Shown: positions 1-8,074 of the stretch, piece after piece
How the letters are laid out: the number at the start of each line of letters is the position of its first letter
How positions within the stretch are numbered: position 1 is the first letter of the stretch
Assembly: GCA_963849115.1 (NCBI GenBank)
Contig: CAWKGK010000002.1
Coordinates: 204,266-268,265, forward strand
DNA length: 64,000 nucleotides
Source: JACDAL01 sp963849115
GTDB lineage: Bacteria; Actinomycetota; CADDZG01; WHSQ01
Reading direction: 5' to 3'
The notes under the pieces: generated by a model
The model's database searches: none
Seen by the model: only the letters and a program-made list of their open reading frames with translations
What the model was told of the DNA's origin: nothing
Program-made: the position numbers and the translations under genes

Positions 1-1
1 C

Positions 2-244
2 GCCGTCGTCTCCGCCGACCTCACCGGCAGCAGCCGCCCCACCGCGACCCAGATCGCGGAGGAAGCCGCAGTTCTGGCCGAGGAGCACGGCGCTCGCCTG
101 GTCAAGGCGGAAATAGATTCCCATGGGGTGGTACTCATCAAGATGAGGCGAACCGCCACAACGCTGTTCCTGGGACGGATCCCGGCCGCCAAGAAGTGGA
201 CGCGCGCGACCGCCTTTGCCCATTTCGACACCAACACGCCCTGA
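2..244 (+). CDS. C-terminal end of an unidentified protein (partial)
   Basis: The frame is open from the window edge and ends at TGA 242-244, giving about 80 residues of a protein whose start lies outside the window. The visible part is hydrophilic, mixed alpha/beta in character, and ends in FAHFDTNTP. I do not recognise it. In mycobacteria this slot, just upstream of sigM, is held by murJ, but this tail has no membrane segments and is therefore not the end of a MurJ flippase. Codon usage (G/C in third positions) supports a real gene. Confidence 0.5.
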   Translation, partial: AVVSADLTGSSRPTATQIAEEAAVLAEEHGARLVKAEIDSHGVVLIKMRRTATTLFLGRIPAAKKWTRATAFAHFDTNTP

Positions 245-336
245 CGAGGCCATGAGCGACCCACCCACATCGTTCCTAGGCCGGCGCGCCTGCGCCCAGG
301 TGTCCTGTACCACCTCGAGCTGACTAGGCTCTTGAC

Positions 337-1845
337 ATGACGTCTCAGGTTGAGCTGCTGGCGGACCGCTACAGACTCGAGTCCCGGATCGCGGCCGGGG
401 GCATGGCCACTGTGTGGCTGGCTCGGGACGAGGTGCTGGCGCGTCCGGTCGCGGTGAAGCTGCTGCACCCTCATCTCGCGCGCGGGCCTTCTTTTCTCCA
501 GCGCTTCAAGCAAGAGGCAATTGCCGCGGCGCGGCTTTCGCATCCTCGCATCGTCTCGATCTTCGACACCGGGGCGGCGAGCTCACCCGACGAAGAGTCG
601 GCCCGGCCCTTCATCGTGATGGAGTACTGCAGCGGGGGCACACTGGCGTCCTTGCTGGCGGATGAGGGGCCACTGGACCCGGACCGAGCGATCGCCGTTG
701 CCTCAGACATCTGCGACGCCCTTGGCCACGCCCATCGCTTTGGAATCGTCCATCGTGACGTCAAGCCGGCCAACATCCTGTTGACCGGCGAGGGCGAGCT
801 CAAGGTGGCCGACTTCGGGATCGCCAAGGCGGCTTTCGATACGACAGATCTCACCCGGACCGGCTCGATTCTGGGGTCGGTCTCCTACATCTCGCCGGAG
901 CAGATCGAGGGTGGCGAGCCCGATCAGCGTTCGGATATCTACGCTCTGGGAGTCCTGCTCTACGAGCTGCTAGCGGGACGGCCACCGTTCGTCGGCGAGA
1001 ACCACCTGGGAGTGGCGATGGCTCATGTGCACGAACAGCCTCCGTCGCTGCGCGGTCTCAGGGCTCAGATTCCTCGCCGGACCGAGCAGGTCGTGATGAA
1101 GGCTCTGTCCAAAGACCCCGAGCAGCGCTTCTCCTCGACCGAGGACATGCGGCTCGCGCTTGGGTCGAGCTCGGGAGGGACGACGCTGTTCGCTCCCGTC
1201 TCCCCGCCGGGCTCGCCCACCGCCGCTTCCGGCGTGCACTCTGCTGAAGCAGGGCGTGATCGTGGCCGGTCGGCCAGTCATACTCGGAACCTCGTGCCGA
1301 TCTTCGTGGTGGTTGCCGCAGCGGTCTTGCTGGGGTTGGTCCTACCGCAGATCTTTGATGCTTCTGGGGAGCGGGGAGCGGGGGCCGGCGCATCCGGCGA
1401 CGCCTCCGCGGGTTCCGGTTCCCCCATCCTCGAAATCGACAAGCCGCTCGACTTCGACCCTCTAGGCGATCAGGAGGAGCATTCGGAGGATTTATCCGCC
1501 GCCGTCGACGGGAACGCCGCGACCTACTGGACCACTGAAAGCTACGAAGCCGGGCTCGGCAAGGCGGGCGTAGGCCTGCTGTTCGACCTGGGACGATCGC
1601 GAGCAGTCGAAGCCGCCGTGATCACCTCCGACACGCCGGGCATGACAGTCGAGCTGCGCGCCGCGGACCAAGCACCTTCGGACTCGTCCGCCATGACCGC
1701 GGTCGGTGAGCCGGCCGGCGCCGAAGAGATCACTCGCCTAGCCGCCGGAGGGCGACGAGCCCGCTATTGGCTGGTGTGGATCACCGAGCTTCCTGATGGG
1801 CTTAGCAGCGCCCACATCGCCGAGGTTCGCTTCCTTGGCTCTTGA
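337..1845 (+). CDS. Transmembrane Ser/Thr protein kinase with C-terminal discoidin-like domain
   Basis: A 502-residue Hanks-type kinase. Visible kinase landmarks are the glycine loop GGMATVW (21-27), catalytic Lys41, the HRDVKPAN loop (139-146), DFG (159-161) and SPEQ in the P+1 region, so it looks catalytically competent. One membrane helix follows at about 318-340. An extracytoplasmic domain (about 365-502, DGNAATYW...) resembles the F5/8-type region that in mycobacteria is attached to the MurJ-pseudokinase protein upstream of sigM. The gene's end overlaps the sigma-factor frame, and the next three genes run in the same direction, so it probably belongs to a cell-envelope stress operon. The signal sensed is unknown. 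An ATG start sits 92 bases after the preceding stop with no clear Shine-Dalgarno. Confidence 0.88.
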   Translation: MTSQVELLADRYRLESRIAAGGMATVWLARDEVLARPVAVKLLHPHLARGPSFLQRFKQEAIAAARLSHPRIVSIFDTGAASSPDEESARPFIVMEYCSGGTLASLLADEGPLDPDRAIAVASDICDALGHAHRFGIVHRDVKPANILLTGEGELKVADFGIAKAAFDTTDLTRTGSILGSVSYISPEQIEGGEPDQRSDIYALGVLLYELLAGRPPFVGENHLGVAMAHVHEQPPSLRGLRAQIPRRTEQVVMKALSKDPEQRFSSTEDMRLALGSSSGGTTLFAPVSPPGSPTAASGVHSAEAGRDRGRSASHTRNLVPIFVVVAAAVLLGLVLPQIFDASGERGAGAGASGDASAGSGSPILEIDKPLDFDPLGDQEEHSEDLSAAVDGNAATYWTTESYEAGLGKAGVGLLFDLGRSRAVEAAVITSDTPGMTVELRAADQAPSDSSAMTAVGEPAGAEEITRLAAGGRRARYWLVWITELPDGLSSAHIAEVRFLGS

Positions 1846-2404
1846 CGAGCTCTCGGACGAGCAGCTGCTCGAGGGCTTCCACCAGGGCCGCCAGGCTTGC
1901 TTCGAGATACTTGTCAGACGGCACGAGGACCGCATCTTTGCTCTCGGCCTGCGGATGATGGGCAACAGAGCCGACGCCCTGGAGGCTGTTCAGGAGACCT
2001 TTCTAAACCTCCTTCGCCGCAGCGGCTCGTTCAAGGGAACCTCCTCCTTCGGTACCTGGCTGTATCGCGTGGGGATAAACACCTGTCACGACCTCCTTCG
2101 CAAACGAAACCGGCTCCCGGTCCCCGCGGAGACGCTTCCGGAAGTGCCGATGCGTCAAACCTCAGTCGATGACACCGTCGCGCTGCGAGCGGACCTGGCG
2201 AGTGCCCTGCGATCGCTTCCGGACGATTATCGAGAAGCCGTATTGCTGCACGACCTCGGCGGTTACCCCTACGAGGAAATCGCCCGCCAGACCAGCGTTC
2301 CGGTCGGGACGGTCAAGTCGCGCATCAGCCGAGGGCGACGGCTGCTCGCGGCCCGCCTGGAACAACCGGGCCACCCCTCGCCGTCCAAGCCGCATGCCTC
2401 TTGA
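1835..2404 (+). CDS. sigM: ECF RNA polymerase sigma factor, SigM-like
   Basis: Region 2 is seen in the stretch from FEILVRRHEDRIF to GTWLYRVGINTC, and region 4 in LRSLPDDYREAVLLHDLGGY followed by the helix-turn-helix IARQTSVPVGTVKSRISRGR. I prefer the TTG at 1835, preceded by a GAGG about 10 bases upstream and overlapping the kinase stop; an ATG at 1796 would add 13 residues inside the kinase gene. The product is about 189 residues from TTG, or 202 from ATG, normal for ECF factors. The next gene encodes a zinc-binding anti-sigma protein whose frame overlaps this stop, which indicates translational coupling. Position beside trxB and the origin matches actinobacterial sigM, which answers envelope and oxidative stress in its relatives. 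Confidence 0.9.
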   Translation: MALDELSDEQLLEGFHQGRQACFEILVRRHEDRIFALGLRMMGNRADALEAVQETFLNLLRRSGSFKGTSSFGTWLYRVGINTCHDLLRKRNRLPVPAETLPEVPMRQTSVDDTVALRADLASALRSLPDDYREAVLLHDLGGYPYEEIARQTSVPVGTVKSRISRGRRLLAARLEQPGHPSPSKPHAS

Positions 2405-3296
2405 TTCAGATGACGATGACGCGATGACCCAGGCCGGCGACCACCACGCCTGGTCCGAGCGGCTGCTTGAGTTCGCCCGCGGCGAGCTCGAGGGAGCGCG
2501 CTCCGAGGAGCTCGAAACGCATCTCCGCTCGTGCGCCGACTGCCGCGCTGAGCTTGCCGCGCTGAGAGCACTGCTCGAAGCGCCCGACGAACAGATGACC
2601 GACGCCGAACGCGCCGAGCTCCACGGCGCACTTCAGCAGAAGTCCCAGCAGGCCGGCAACGTCGTTCCTCTGGTGGCGCGGCCCTCGCTGGAGCGTCCTT
2701 TCATGAGCCGGCTGGCGCCCGCCCTCGGCGCGGCCGCGCTGTTGATCATCGGCGGCGTGGCGGTACTTCAGGGCGGCTTCGGCGGGAGCTCAGAGGACTC
2801 GGGTGACGCAGTAGGCGGCGCCGGCGGGAGCGAGGCTGCCCTGGAGTCTGAGGCTGGTGCGGCGATGGACGCAAGGCTCTCGGGCACTCCCGTGTGGCTG
2901 GGGGATCTCGGTAGCACGTCTCTGGATAGCGTCGCCGCCTTGACACGCTCCCGGTCGGCCGTGGAATCGGTGCGCGCCGCCTACCGCAGGGCACCTAGTG
3001 GGGATGCGAACCAGAAGCAATTGGAGCTTGCCGATGTTCTCGCCCCGCAGGCCCCCGCCGAGCTTCGCTCCTCACTCCGCTCTTGTATCGATGAGGTTTC
3101 GTCGCAATTCGGAGACGCTCGCCTGCTCCCCGCCGTCGGTGCTCAGGGCCGACTCGAGGGAAGGGAGGTGCTGTTCGTGGGATTCGTCACCAGTTCCTCG
3201 GGCCGCCGCCCCGATCAGCTGGCGTTGTGGGCGTTCGAGCCGAACTCCTGTGCTCCCCTCGGCTACCAGGCGAGCCGCCTGACGGGCGGTCCCTAG
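2394..3296 (+). CDS. Anti-sigma factor with zinc-finger and one membrane helix
   Basis: The N-terminal domain carries the anti-sigma zinc motif H-x3-C-x2-C within LETHLRSCADC. One membrane segment follows (LGAAALLIIGGVAVLQ), and then about 190 residues of low-complexity and globular sequence that should lie outside the membrane. This is the layout of a membrane anti-sigma factor holding the upstream ECF sigma inactive. The ATG at 2394 overlaps the sigma-gene stop; an ATG at 2424 is a second possibility. The frame is open back to 2169, but that stretch lies inside the sigma gene and is not a plausible start. Product of 300 residues, matching the role of mycobacterial RsmA in the same position though not obviously its close sequence relative. 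Confidence 0.8.
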   Translation: MPLDSDDDDAMTQAGDHHAWSERLLEFARGELEGARSEELETHLRSCADCRAELAALRALLEAPDEQMTDAERAELHGALQQKSQQAGNVVPLVARPSLERPFMSRLAPALGAAALLIIGGVAVLQGGFGGSSEDSGDAVGGAGGSEAALESEAGAAMDARLSGTPVWLGDLGSTSLDSVAALTRSRSAVESVRAAYRRAPSGDANQKQLELADVLAPQAPAELRSSLRSCIDEVSSQFGDARLLPAVGAQGRLEGREVLFVGFVTSSSGRRPDQLALWAFEPNSCAPLGYQASRLTGGP

Positions 3297-3424
3297 AGGC
3301 CCCTCCCCCCACGGAAATGTCGCTGCGGTCGCCGGCGTTCTGGTCCTTAGAATGAAGAATGAACGGCGCACAGGGCCGACTGGCCCTCAGCCCGTTTTCC
3401 GCCCGAAGTAAGGACAAGCGCAGC

Positions 3425-4360
3425 GTGGAGCAGGACACTCGGAACGTGATCATCATCGGCTCAGGGCCCTCGGGCCTCACCGCCGCGGTCTACGCGGCCC
3501 GGGCCAACCTCGCCCCCCTGGTGATCGAGGGCTTCGAGGCCGGGGGTCAGCTCATGCTAACGACCGAGGTCGAGAACTACCCCGGCTTCGTCGACGGCAT
3601 CATGGGTCCCGAGCTCATGGAGCAGATGCGCAAGCAAGCCGCCCGCTTCGGGGCCGAGTACCTTTCCGAGAACGTCACCTCGGTCGACTTCTCGTCCTCA
3701 CCCTTTGAGGTGCGCGTCGGTGACTCCTCCTATCAAGCTCCCGCTGTGATCATCGCCACCGGCGCCCAGGCCAAGATGCTGGGCATCCCCGGCGAGAAGG
3801 AGCTGCTGGGACGAGGGGTATCGACCTGCGCCACCTGTGACGGCTTCTTTTTCAAGGATGAAGAGCTGTTAGTCGTCGGCGGTGGGGACTCGGCTATCGA
3901 GGAGGCCATATTTCTCACCAAGTTCGCCTCCAAGGTCACCGTGGTACATCGCCGCGCCGAGCTTCGTGCCTCCAAGATCATGCGGGATCGAGCTTTCGCC
4001 AATCCGAAGATCGACTTCGTGTGGAACTCCACCGTCTCCGAGGTTTACGGCGACACAAAGGTCGCGGGGGCACGGCTCTTCAACCTCGAGACTACAGAGA
4101 CCACTTCGATAGAGGTCGCAGGAGTGTTCGTCGCCATCGGCCACCTGCCCAGCACCTCCTTGTTCGAGGGTCAGATCGATCTGGTCGAGGGCTACATTGC
4201 GATTCCCGCGGACGACACCCAGACCTCGGTGCCGGGAGTGTTCGCAGCCGGGGACGTCGTCGACTTCAGGTACCGGCAGGCAATCACCGCGGCCGGGATG
4301 GGCTGTATGGCGGCCATGGACGCCGAGCGCTACCTCGAGGGCCTGCACATCCACGCCTGA
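3425..4360 (+). CDS. trxB: Thioredoxin reductase (NADPH, FAD)
   Basis: This flavoenzyme passes electrons from NADPH to thioredoxin. The FAD-binding GSGPSG is at about 12-17, the redox-active CATC at 135-138, the NADPH motif GGGDSAIEEA follows, and the C-terminal GVFAAGDVVDF FAD motif is present. I choose GTG 3425, which is 11 bases downstream of an AAGGA and gives 311 residues, the usual length. The ATG at 3359 would add an atypical 22-residue basic tail. Its usual partner trxA is not adjacent; it lies 32 kb away at 36.5 kb. The downstream neighbour parB is convergent. Confidence 0.95.
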   Translation: MEQDTRNVIIIGSGPSGLTAAVYAARANLAPLVIEGFEAGGQLMLTTEVENYPGFVDGIMGPELMEQMRKQAARFGAEYLSENVTSVDFSSSPFEVRVGDSSYQAPAVIIATGAQAKMLGIPGEKELLGRGVSTCATCDGFFFKDEELLVVGGGDSAIEEAIFLTKFASKVTVVHRRAELRASKIMRDRAFANPKIDFVWNSTVSEVYGDTKVAGARLFNLETTETTSIEVAGVFVAIGHLPSTSLFEGQIDLVEGYIAIPADDTQTSVPGVFAAGDVVDFRYRQAITAAGMGCMAAMDAERYLEGLHIHA

Positions 4361-4512
4361 CACCCCAAAGAAACAAAGGGGGCTAGGCGTAAACGGTCGC
4401 CCCTCAACCACCGTGTCGGGTGGCTGGAAGTAGACCGTTGCGCCCTGACCACCCCGAGGAGGCCGTTGGGGCGAATCCGGGGCGAGGAGTCCGGCGGGTC
4501 GGCCTCTGCTCG

Positions 4513-6420
4513 CTAGCGATCGGGGGACGCTACGGACGGGCCACGCCCAGCACCCGCCAGGAGGGCAAGCAGTCGTTGCAGCTCATCCTCGGAGGTGAAT
4601 TCGATGGCGATGCGGCCCTTGTTGTTCCTGCCCATGGTCACACGCACGCGCGCCTGAAGCCTCTCGGAGAGGAGCCTCTGGGCGTCTACAGCTTCGGCTG
4701 CCGGCCTGCCGGCCGCCGCTCGTCCGGCCTTCCCACTGGAAGTCGACATCTCGCCATAGCGACGAACCAGCTCCTCGGTATCCCGCACCGAGACTCCCTC
4801 CTGAGCTATTCGAATTGCAAGCCGACTCTGAAACGGGCTCTCGTTAAGGGCCAGGAGAGCCCGGGCATGGCCTGCACTAAGCCGCCCGCGCACCACCAGA
4901 TCGTGGACGGCCACCGGGAGATCGAGCAGCCGCAACGAGTTCGTGATTGCGGTCCGGCTGCGTCCCAACCTGCTTGCGAGTTGCTCTTGCGTCAGGCCAC
5001 CGTCGTCGATCAGCTGACGGTAAGCGGCGGCCTCCTCGATCGGGTTGAGGTCTGCACGGTGAATGTTCTCGACGAGGGCTCGCTCGAGGGACCCGCGCTC
5101 GTCGGTGGCAATCAACATGACGGGGACTCGACCCAAGCCGGCCGCGCGAGCAGCCCGCCAACGGCGCTCCCCGGCGATCAGCTCGTAGCGCCCCTCTTCG
5201 GAGGGTCGGACGAGCAGTGGCTGCAGCAAACCCAGTGCGGCTATCGACGCAGCCAGCTCTGCCAGGGACTCCTCATCGAACTCACGACGAGGTTGATTCG
5301 GGTTGGGAACGATGTCCTCGGCCCTCACCTCGAGTGGTCCCGCGTCGCGCCCTTCATCCAGCTCGGGAGGCAGCAGGGCGTCTAGGCCCCGGCCCAGGCC
5401 GGCTCGCCTGGTCACGACTCGGCCCAGGGGTCCGCAGGCGGCCAAGCCTCGACGAGACCGGCGGGCTCCGCGGTCACCACCCCGTAGCCCCTGCCCCCCG
5501 GACCCTGCCTGGTGCGAAGGGGCGTGCTCAGGTCCCTCCGTGCTGGGGCCAGGCGTGCCTCCGGAGCCCTCTCGAGCCGCCGCCGCGCTCACAAGGGCGC
5601 AGCGCTCCTCCAGCTCGCCCGCCACCAACCGGTAGGAAATAGAGCCGCGCGAGCCTGCGTCGAGAGTCACCACCGGTTGCCCGTAGGAGGGCGCCTCGGA
5701 GAGCCTCACGCTGCGGGGGACGACGGCCTTGAACACGAGCTCCCCGAAGTGGGACCTGACCTCGTGGGCGACCTCGCTCGAGAGCCTGGTGCGCCCGTCA
5801 TACATGGTCAGCAACAGCCCCGTGATGCGAAGAATCGGGTTGAGCGAGCGCCGCACCCGTTCCGCAGTGTTCAGCAACTGGCCCAGGCCCTCGAGCGCGT
5901 AGTACTCGCACTGCACCGGGACCACCAGCCCGTGAGCGGCAAGCAACCCGTTCACAGTGAGCAGGCCGAGCGACGGCGGGCAGTCCACCAGCACGATGTC
6001 CCAGCGGCGCTCAGAGGCATCGAGCACCGCCTTCAGCCGACGCTCGCGCGCCGCCTGCTGCACCAGCTCGACCTCGGCTCCGGCGAGGTCCTGGCTGGCG
6101 GGAGCACAATCGAGGCCCGCGATGGCAGTCGGCATCACGACATCCTCGAGGGCGGCCTCCTGCGAGAGGAGCTCATAAGTCGAACGGGCGACGGCGCGCC
6201 GATCCAGTCCCAGACCGGTGGTCGCGTTGGCCTGCGGGTCGAGATCGATCACAAGGGCGCAATATCCCCTCAGCGCCAGTGCTGCTCCCAGGTTCACCAC
6301 CGAGGTCGTCTTACCGACCCCACCCTTCTGGTTGGCGATCGCAATTACCGGCACGCCGGGAGCGCCATCGACCTGTTCCAGTATCTTCCACGCAGCTCGG
6401 CCGGACGCCGTTGTAGTCAC
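4513..6420 (-). CDS. parA-parB: ParA and ParB in a single open reading frame (chromosome partition)
   Basis: ParA is the DNA-bound ATPase and ParB the CTP-dependent clamp that loads at parS; together they segregate the origin. From GTG 6420, ten bases past the rsmG stop, residues about 23-280 are ParA: deviant Walker A KGGVGKTT (32-39) and DCPPSLG. No stop codon follows. A roughly 55-residue Gly/Arg/Pro-rich stretch leads straight into ParB from residue 336, with GERRWRAA and ENIHRADLNP of the CTPase domain, the helix-turn-helix LTQEQLASRLGRSRTAI, and a C-terminal dimer domain. An in-frame GTG at 5415 (VTRRAGLGRGL, the usual ParB N-terminus) would give a separate 300-residue ParB. So it is either a true fusion, or ParA with a readthrough tail and ParB made from the internal start. 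The frame also extends upstream to 6564, overlapping rsmG. Confidence 0.88.
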   Translation of the reverse strand: MTTTASGRAAWKILEQVDGAPGVPVIAIANQKGGVGKTTSVVNLGAALALRGYCALVIDLDPQANATTGLGLDRRAVARSTYELLSQEAALEDVVMPTAIAGLDCAPASQDLAGAEVELVQQAARERRLKAVLDASERRWDIVLVDCPPSLGLLTVNGLLAAHGLVVPVQCEYYALEGLGQLLNTAERVRRSLNPILRITGLLLTMYDGRTRLSSEVAHEVRSHFGELVFKAVVPRSVRLSEAPSYGQPVVTLDAGSRGSISYRLVAGELEERCALVSAAAAREGSGGTPGPSTEGPEHAPSHQAGSGGQGLRGGDRGARRSRRGLAACGPLGRVVTRRAGLGRGLDALLPPELDEGRDAGPLEVRAEDIVPNPNQPRREFDEESLAELAASIAALGLLQPLLVRPSEEGRYELIAGERRWRAARAAGLGRVPVMLIATDERGSLERALVENIHRADLNPIEEAAAYRQLIDDGGLTQEQLASRLGRSRTAITNSLRLLDLPVAVHDLVVRGRLSAGHARALLALNESPFQSRLAIRIAQEGVSVRDTEELVRRYGEMSTSSGKAGRAAAGRPAAEAVDAQRLLSERLQARVRVTMGRNNKGRIAIEFTSEDELQRLLALLAGAGRGPSVASPDR

Positions 6421-6427
6421 AACGTAG

Positions 6428-7036
6428 TCACACGGGGCCGGAGCGTGAGCGCCCCTCCTCCATGCGGGTGATGATAGCAAGCCCCTCCGATACCCTCTCG
6501 GCTTCCGCCGGCAACCGTGTGCCCGCGAAGGCGAAGATCCCGGCCACTCCACCCGCTCGGACAAGGGGCAACAGAAGCCTGAATGCCACGGCTGGGGGCG
6601 CCAACGCTCGGGCCAAGGCGCAGACGTGGCTACCCAGAAGGGCTGGGCGGCGCGCGGCCTCCTGGGCGGTGAGCGTCAACACCTCGCAGTCGAGCTCGAG
6701 GACGCGGACACACTCCTCCAAGAAGGCGGCCTTGCGGGGCCGCGGTTCCAGCAGGCGCCAGTGCCGGGGGTGGGCCGATATCGCGAGGGGGACCCCGGGC
6801 AGACCAGCCCCCGAACCGACGTCGGCGGCCGGGCCCGGCGGCAACGGATTCACCAGCGGAACAGCGAGCAGGGAATCGGCGATGTGCCGCTCTTCAAAAC
6901 GGGGGAGGTCCCCCGGCGAGACCAGATCCAGCCGCGGCGCCCAATGCCGCACGAGGGCCGCGTACTCGGCCAGTTGAGCTTGCTCTTGAGAGCCCACCGG
7001 TGGGTACTCAGGATCTCCCTCATTGGCCATGAACAT
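6428..7036 (-). CDS. rsmG: 16S rRNA (guanine-527-N7)-methyltransferase
   Basis: RsmG (GidB) methylates G527 of 16S rRNA; loss gives low-level streptomycin resistance in relatives. The SAM-binding motif DVGSGAGLPGVPLAI is present, followed by EPRPRKAAFLEE, typical of the family. The 202 residues match the normal length. The first candidate start (7036) touches a parS site, and a second Met is two codons in (7030). There is no evident Shine-Dalgarno because the parS palindrome occupies that place. It is cotranscribed with parA-parB downstream. Confidence 0.93.
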   Translation of the reverse strand: MFMANEGDPEYPPVGSQEQAQLAEYAALVRHWAPRLDLVSPGDLPRFEERHIADSLLAVPLVNPLPPGPAADVGSGAGLPGVPLAISAHPRHWRLLEPRPRKAAFLEECVRVLELDCEVLTLTAQEAARRPALLGSHVCALARALAPPAVAFRLLLPLVRAGGVAGIFAFAGTRLPAEAERVSEGLAIITRMEEGRSRSGPV

Positions 7037-7051
7037 GTTTCACGTGAAACA
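7036..7051. promoter_or_regulatory. parS centromere site (perfect)
   Basis: The sequence TGTTTCACGTGAAACA is an exact match to the 16-bp bacterial parS palindrome bound by ParB. It abuts the rsmG start codon. Confidence 0.95.
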
Positions 7052-7058
7052 TTCGGCA

Positions 7059-7319
7059 CTAGCCGTGTTGATTCACCCCAACTCCCCGTAGCCACCATCG
7101 AAGGAAGGCGAGCGTCACGGCGACTAAGCTGCCTACTAGGACAGTCGCCCAAACCCAGGATGAAGCCTGCTCTACTGTGAGCCAGAGGGGGGTGAAGCCG
7201 ACACCGGCCGCGACAATTGCGCAGATTCTTCGTCCGAGGCTTGGGGGCGCTACTGCTGCGCGAGCGCGGTCAACGTACGCGGCGATGTCCGCTCTCGCTT
7301 CGTTCAGGATGCGTCCCAC
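7059..7319 (-). CDS. Small membrane protein of unknown function between rsmG and khpB
   Basis: An open frame of 86 residues starting at GTG with a charged N-terminus, then two predicted hydrophobic helices (about 30-50 and 55-73) and a basic tail. It lies in the partition/ribosome gene string, same strand, and is framed by the two parS sites. I do not recognise a family. Base composition is less biased at third positions than in its neighbours, so it might be non-coding filler. Cotranscription with rsmG is likely if it is real. Confidence 0.4.
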   Translation of the reverse strand: MGRILNEARADIAAYVDRARAAVAPPSLGRRICAIVAAGVGFTPLWLTVEQASSWVWATVLVGSLVAVTLAFLRWWLRGVGVNQHG

Positions 7320-7411
7320 TCAATGTCCACGTCCTCGATAGTTCTTTTCCCTACCCCCGCTAGAGAGGGGGGTGCGACAGAATGGGAGAGTCGACTAGGT
7401 GACTGCAAACA

Positions 7412-7427
7412 TGTTTCACGTGAAACA
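7412..7427. promoter_or_regulatory. parS centromere site (perfect)
   Basis: A second exact TGTTTCACGTGAAACA, 376 bases from the first and downstream of khpB. Two sites this close to the origin give ParB a strong loading centre. Confidence 0.95.
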
Positions 7428-7468
7428 TTCCCCCACCTACGGCGACGAATCCAGCCGCCCCTTGCCCC

Positions 7469-8074
7469 TTATTCGCCCCGGACTATGACCTTGCGCTGTG
7501 GGTCCTCCCCTTCGCTGAAGCTGGAAGCTCCATCGATTTCTGCGATGGCGTCGTGCACAATCTTGCGCTCATAGGCGTTCATCGGCTCGAGCTCGATCTC
7601 GGTTCCCCGCTCCATCGCGCGCTCCGCCATTTCGCGGGCGTAATCGGTCAGCGACTCACGGCGCCGGGCTCGGTAGCTCTCCACGTCCACCAGCAGCCGA
7701 ACATGCGCTTTGAGGCGCCGCTGAACGGCCGTTCGAGTGAGCTCCTGCACCGCCTCGAGCGTTTGCCCGCGCCGACCGATGAGCATCCCGAGGTCGTCCC
7801 CGCTGATCTCGACCGATACCCGGCCCTCGACGACGGAGGCCACTACCTCCCCCTGCAGGCCCATTGCCTCGAGAAGCCCCTCAACGAACTCGCCCGCCAC
7901 CCGTGCGATCTCTTCAGGAGCAACGTCCTCCGCCCGAGTCCTGTCGCCGGTCTCCGCATCCACCTCGCCGGGGGCTGATTCCGGGATCCCCTCCTCCGCA
8001 ATAACCTCCGACGGCTCCCCTCCTGGCGCTTCGGTTCGGTCTTGATCGCTCGCTTCGGTTCGGTCTTGGGTCAT
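7469..8074 (-). CDS. khpB: RNA-binding protein KhpB/Jag (KH and R3H domains)
   Basis: Jag/KhpB proteins bind RNA and influence cell elongation and division in Gram-positives. The KH-like domain includes IGRRGQTLEAVQELT and a C-terminal R3H domain runs through ESYRARRRESL to the end (NAYERKIVHDAIAE). The acidic N-terminal 65 residues are low complexity and contain an in-frame duplicated DRTEA unit. The ATG overlaps the yidC stop by four bases, so translation is coupled. Position between yidC and rsmG is conserved in actinobacteria and firmicutes. Confidence 0.92.
   Translation of the reverse strand: MTQDRTEASDQDRTEAPGGEPSEVIAEEGIPESAPGEVDAETGDRTRAEDVAPEEIARVAGEFVEGLLEAMGLQGEVVASVVEGRVSVEISGDDLGMLIGRRGQTLEAVQELTRTAVQRRLKAHVRLLVDVESYRARRRESLTDYAREMAERAMERGTEIELEPMNAYERKIVHDAIAEIDGASSFSEGEDPQRKVIVRGE
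8028..8068. repeat. 17-bp direct repeat inside the khpB N-terminus
   Basis: GCTTCGGTTCGGTCTTG occurs at 8028-8044 and 8052-8068, exactly 24 bases apart, duplicating eight codons in frame (the DRTEA pair). It looks like a recent slippage or duplication in an unstructured N-terminal tail. Confidence 0.8.

Noticed and set aside
2169..2393. N-terminal extension of the anti-sigma factor frame
   Set aside because: It lies wholly inside the sigma-factor gene and has shadow-type composition; a start at 2394 or 2424 is far more sensible.
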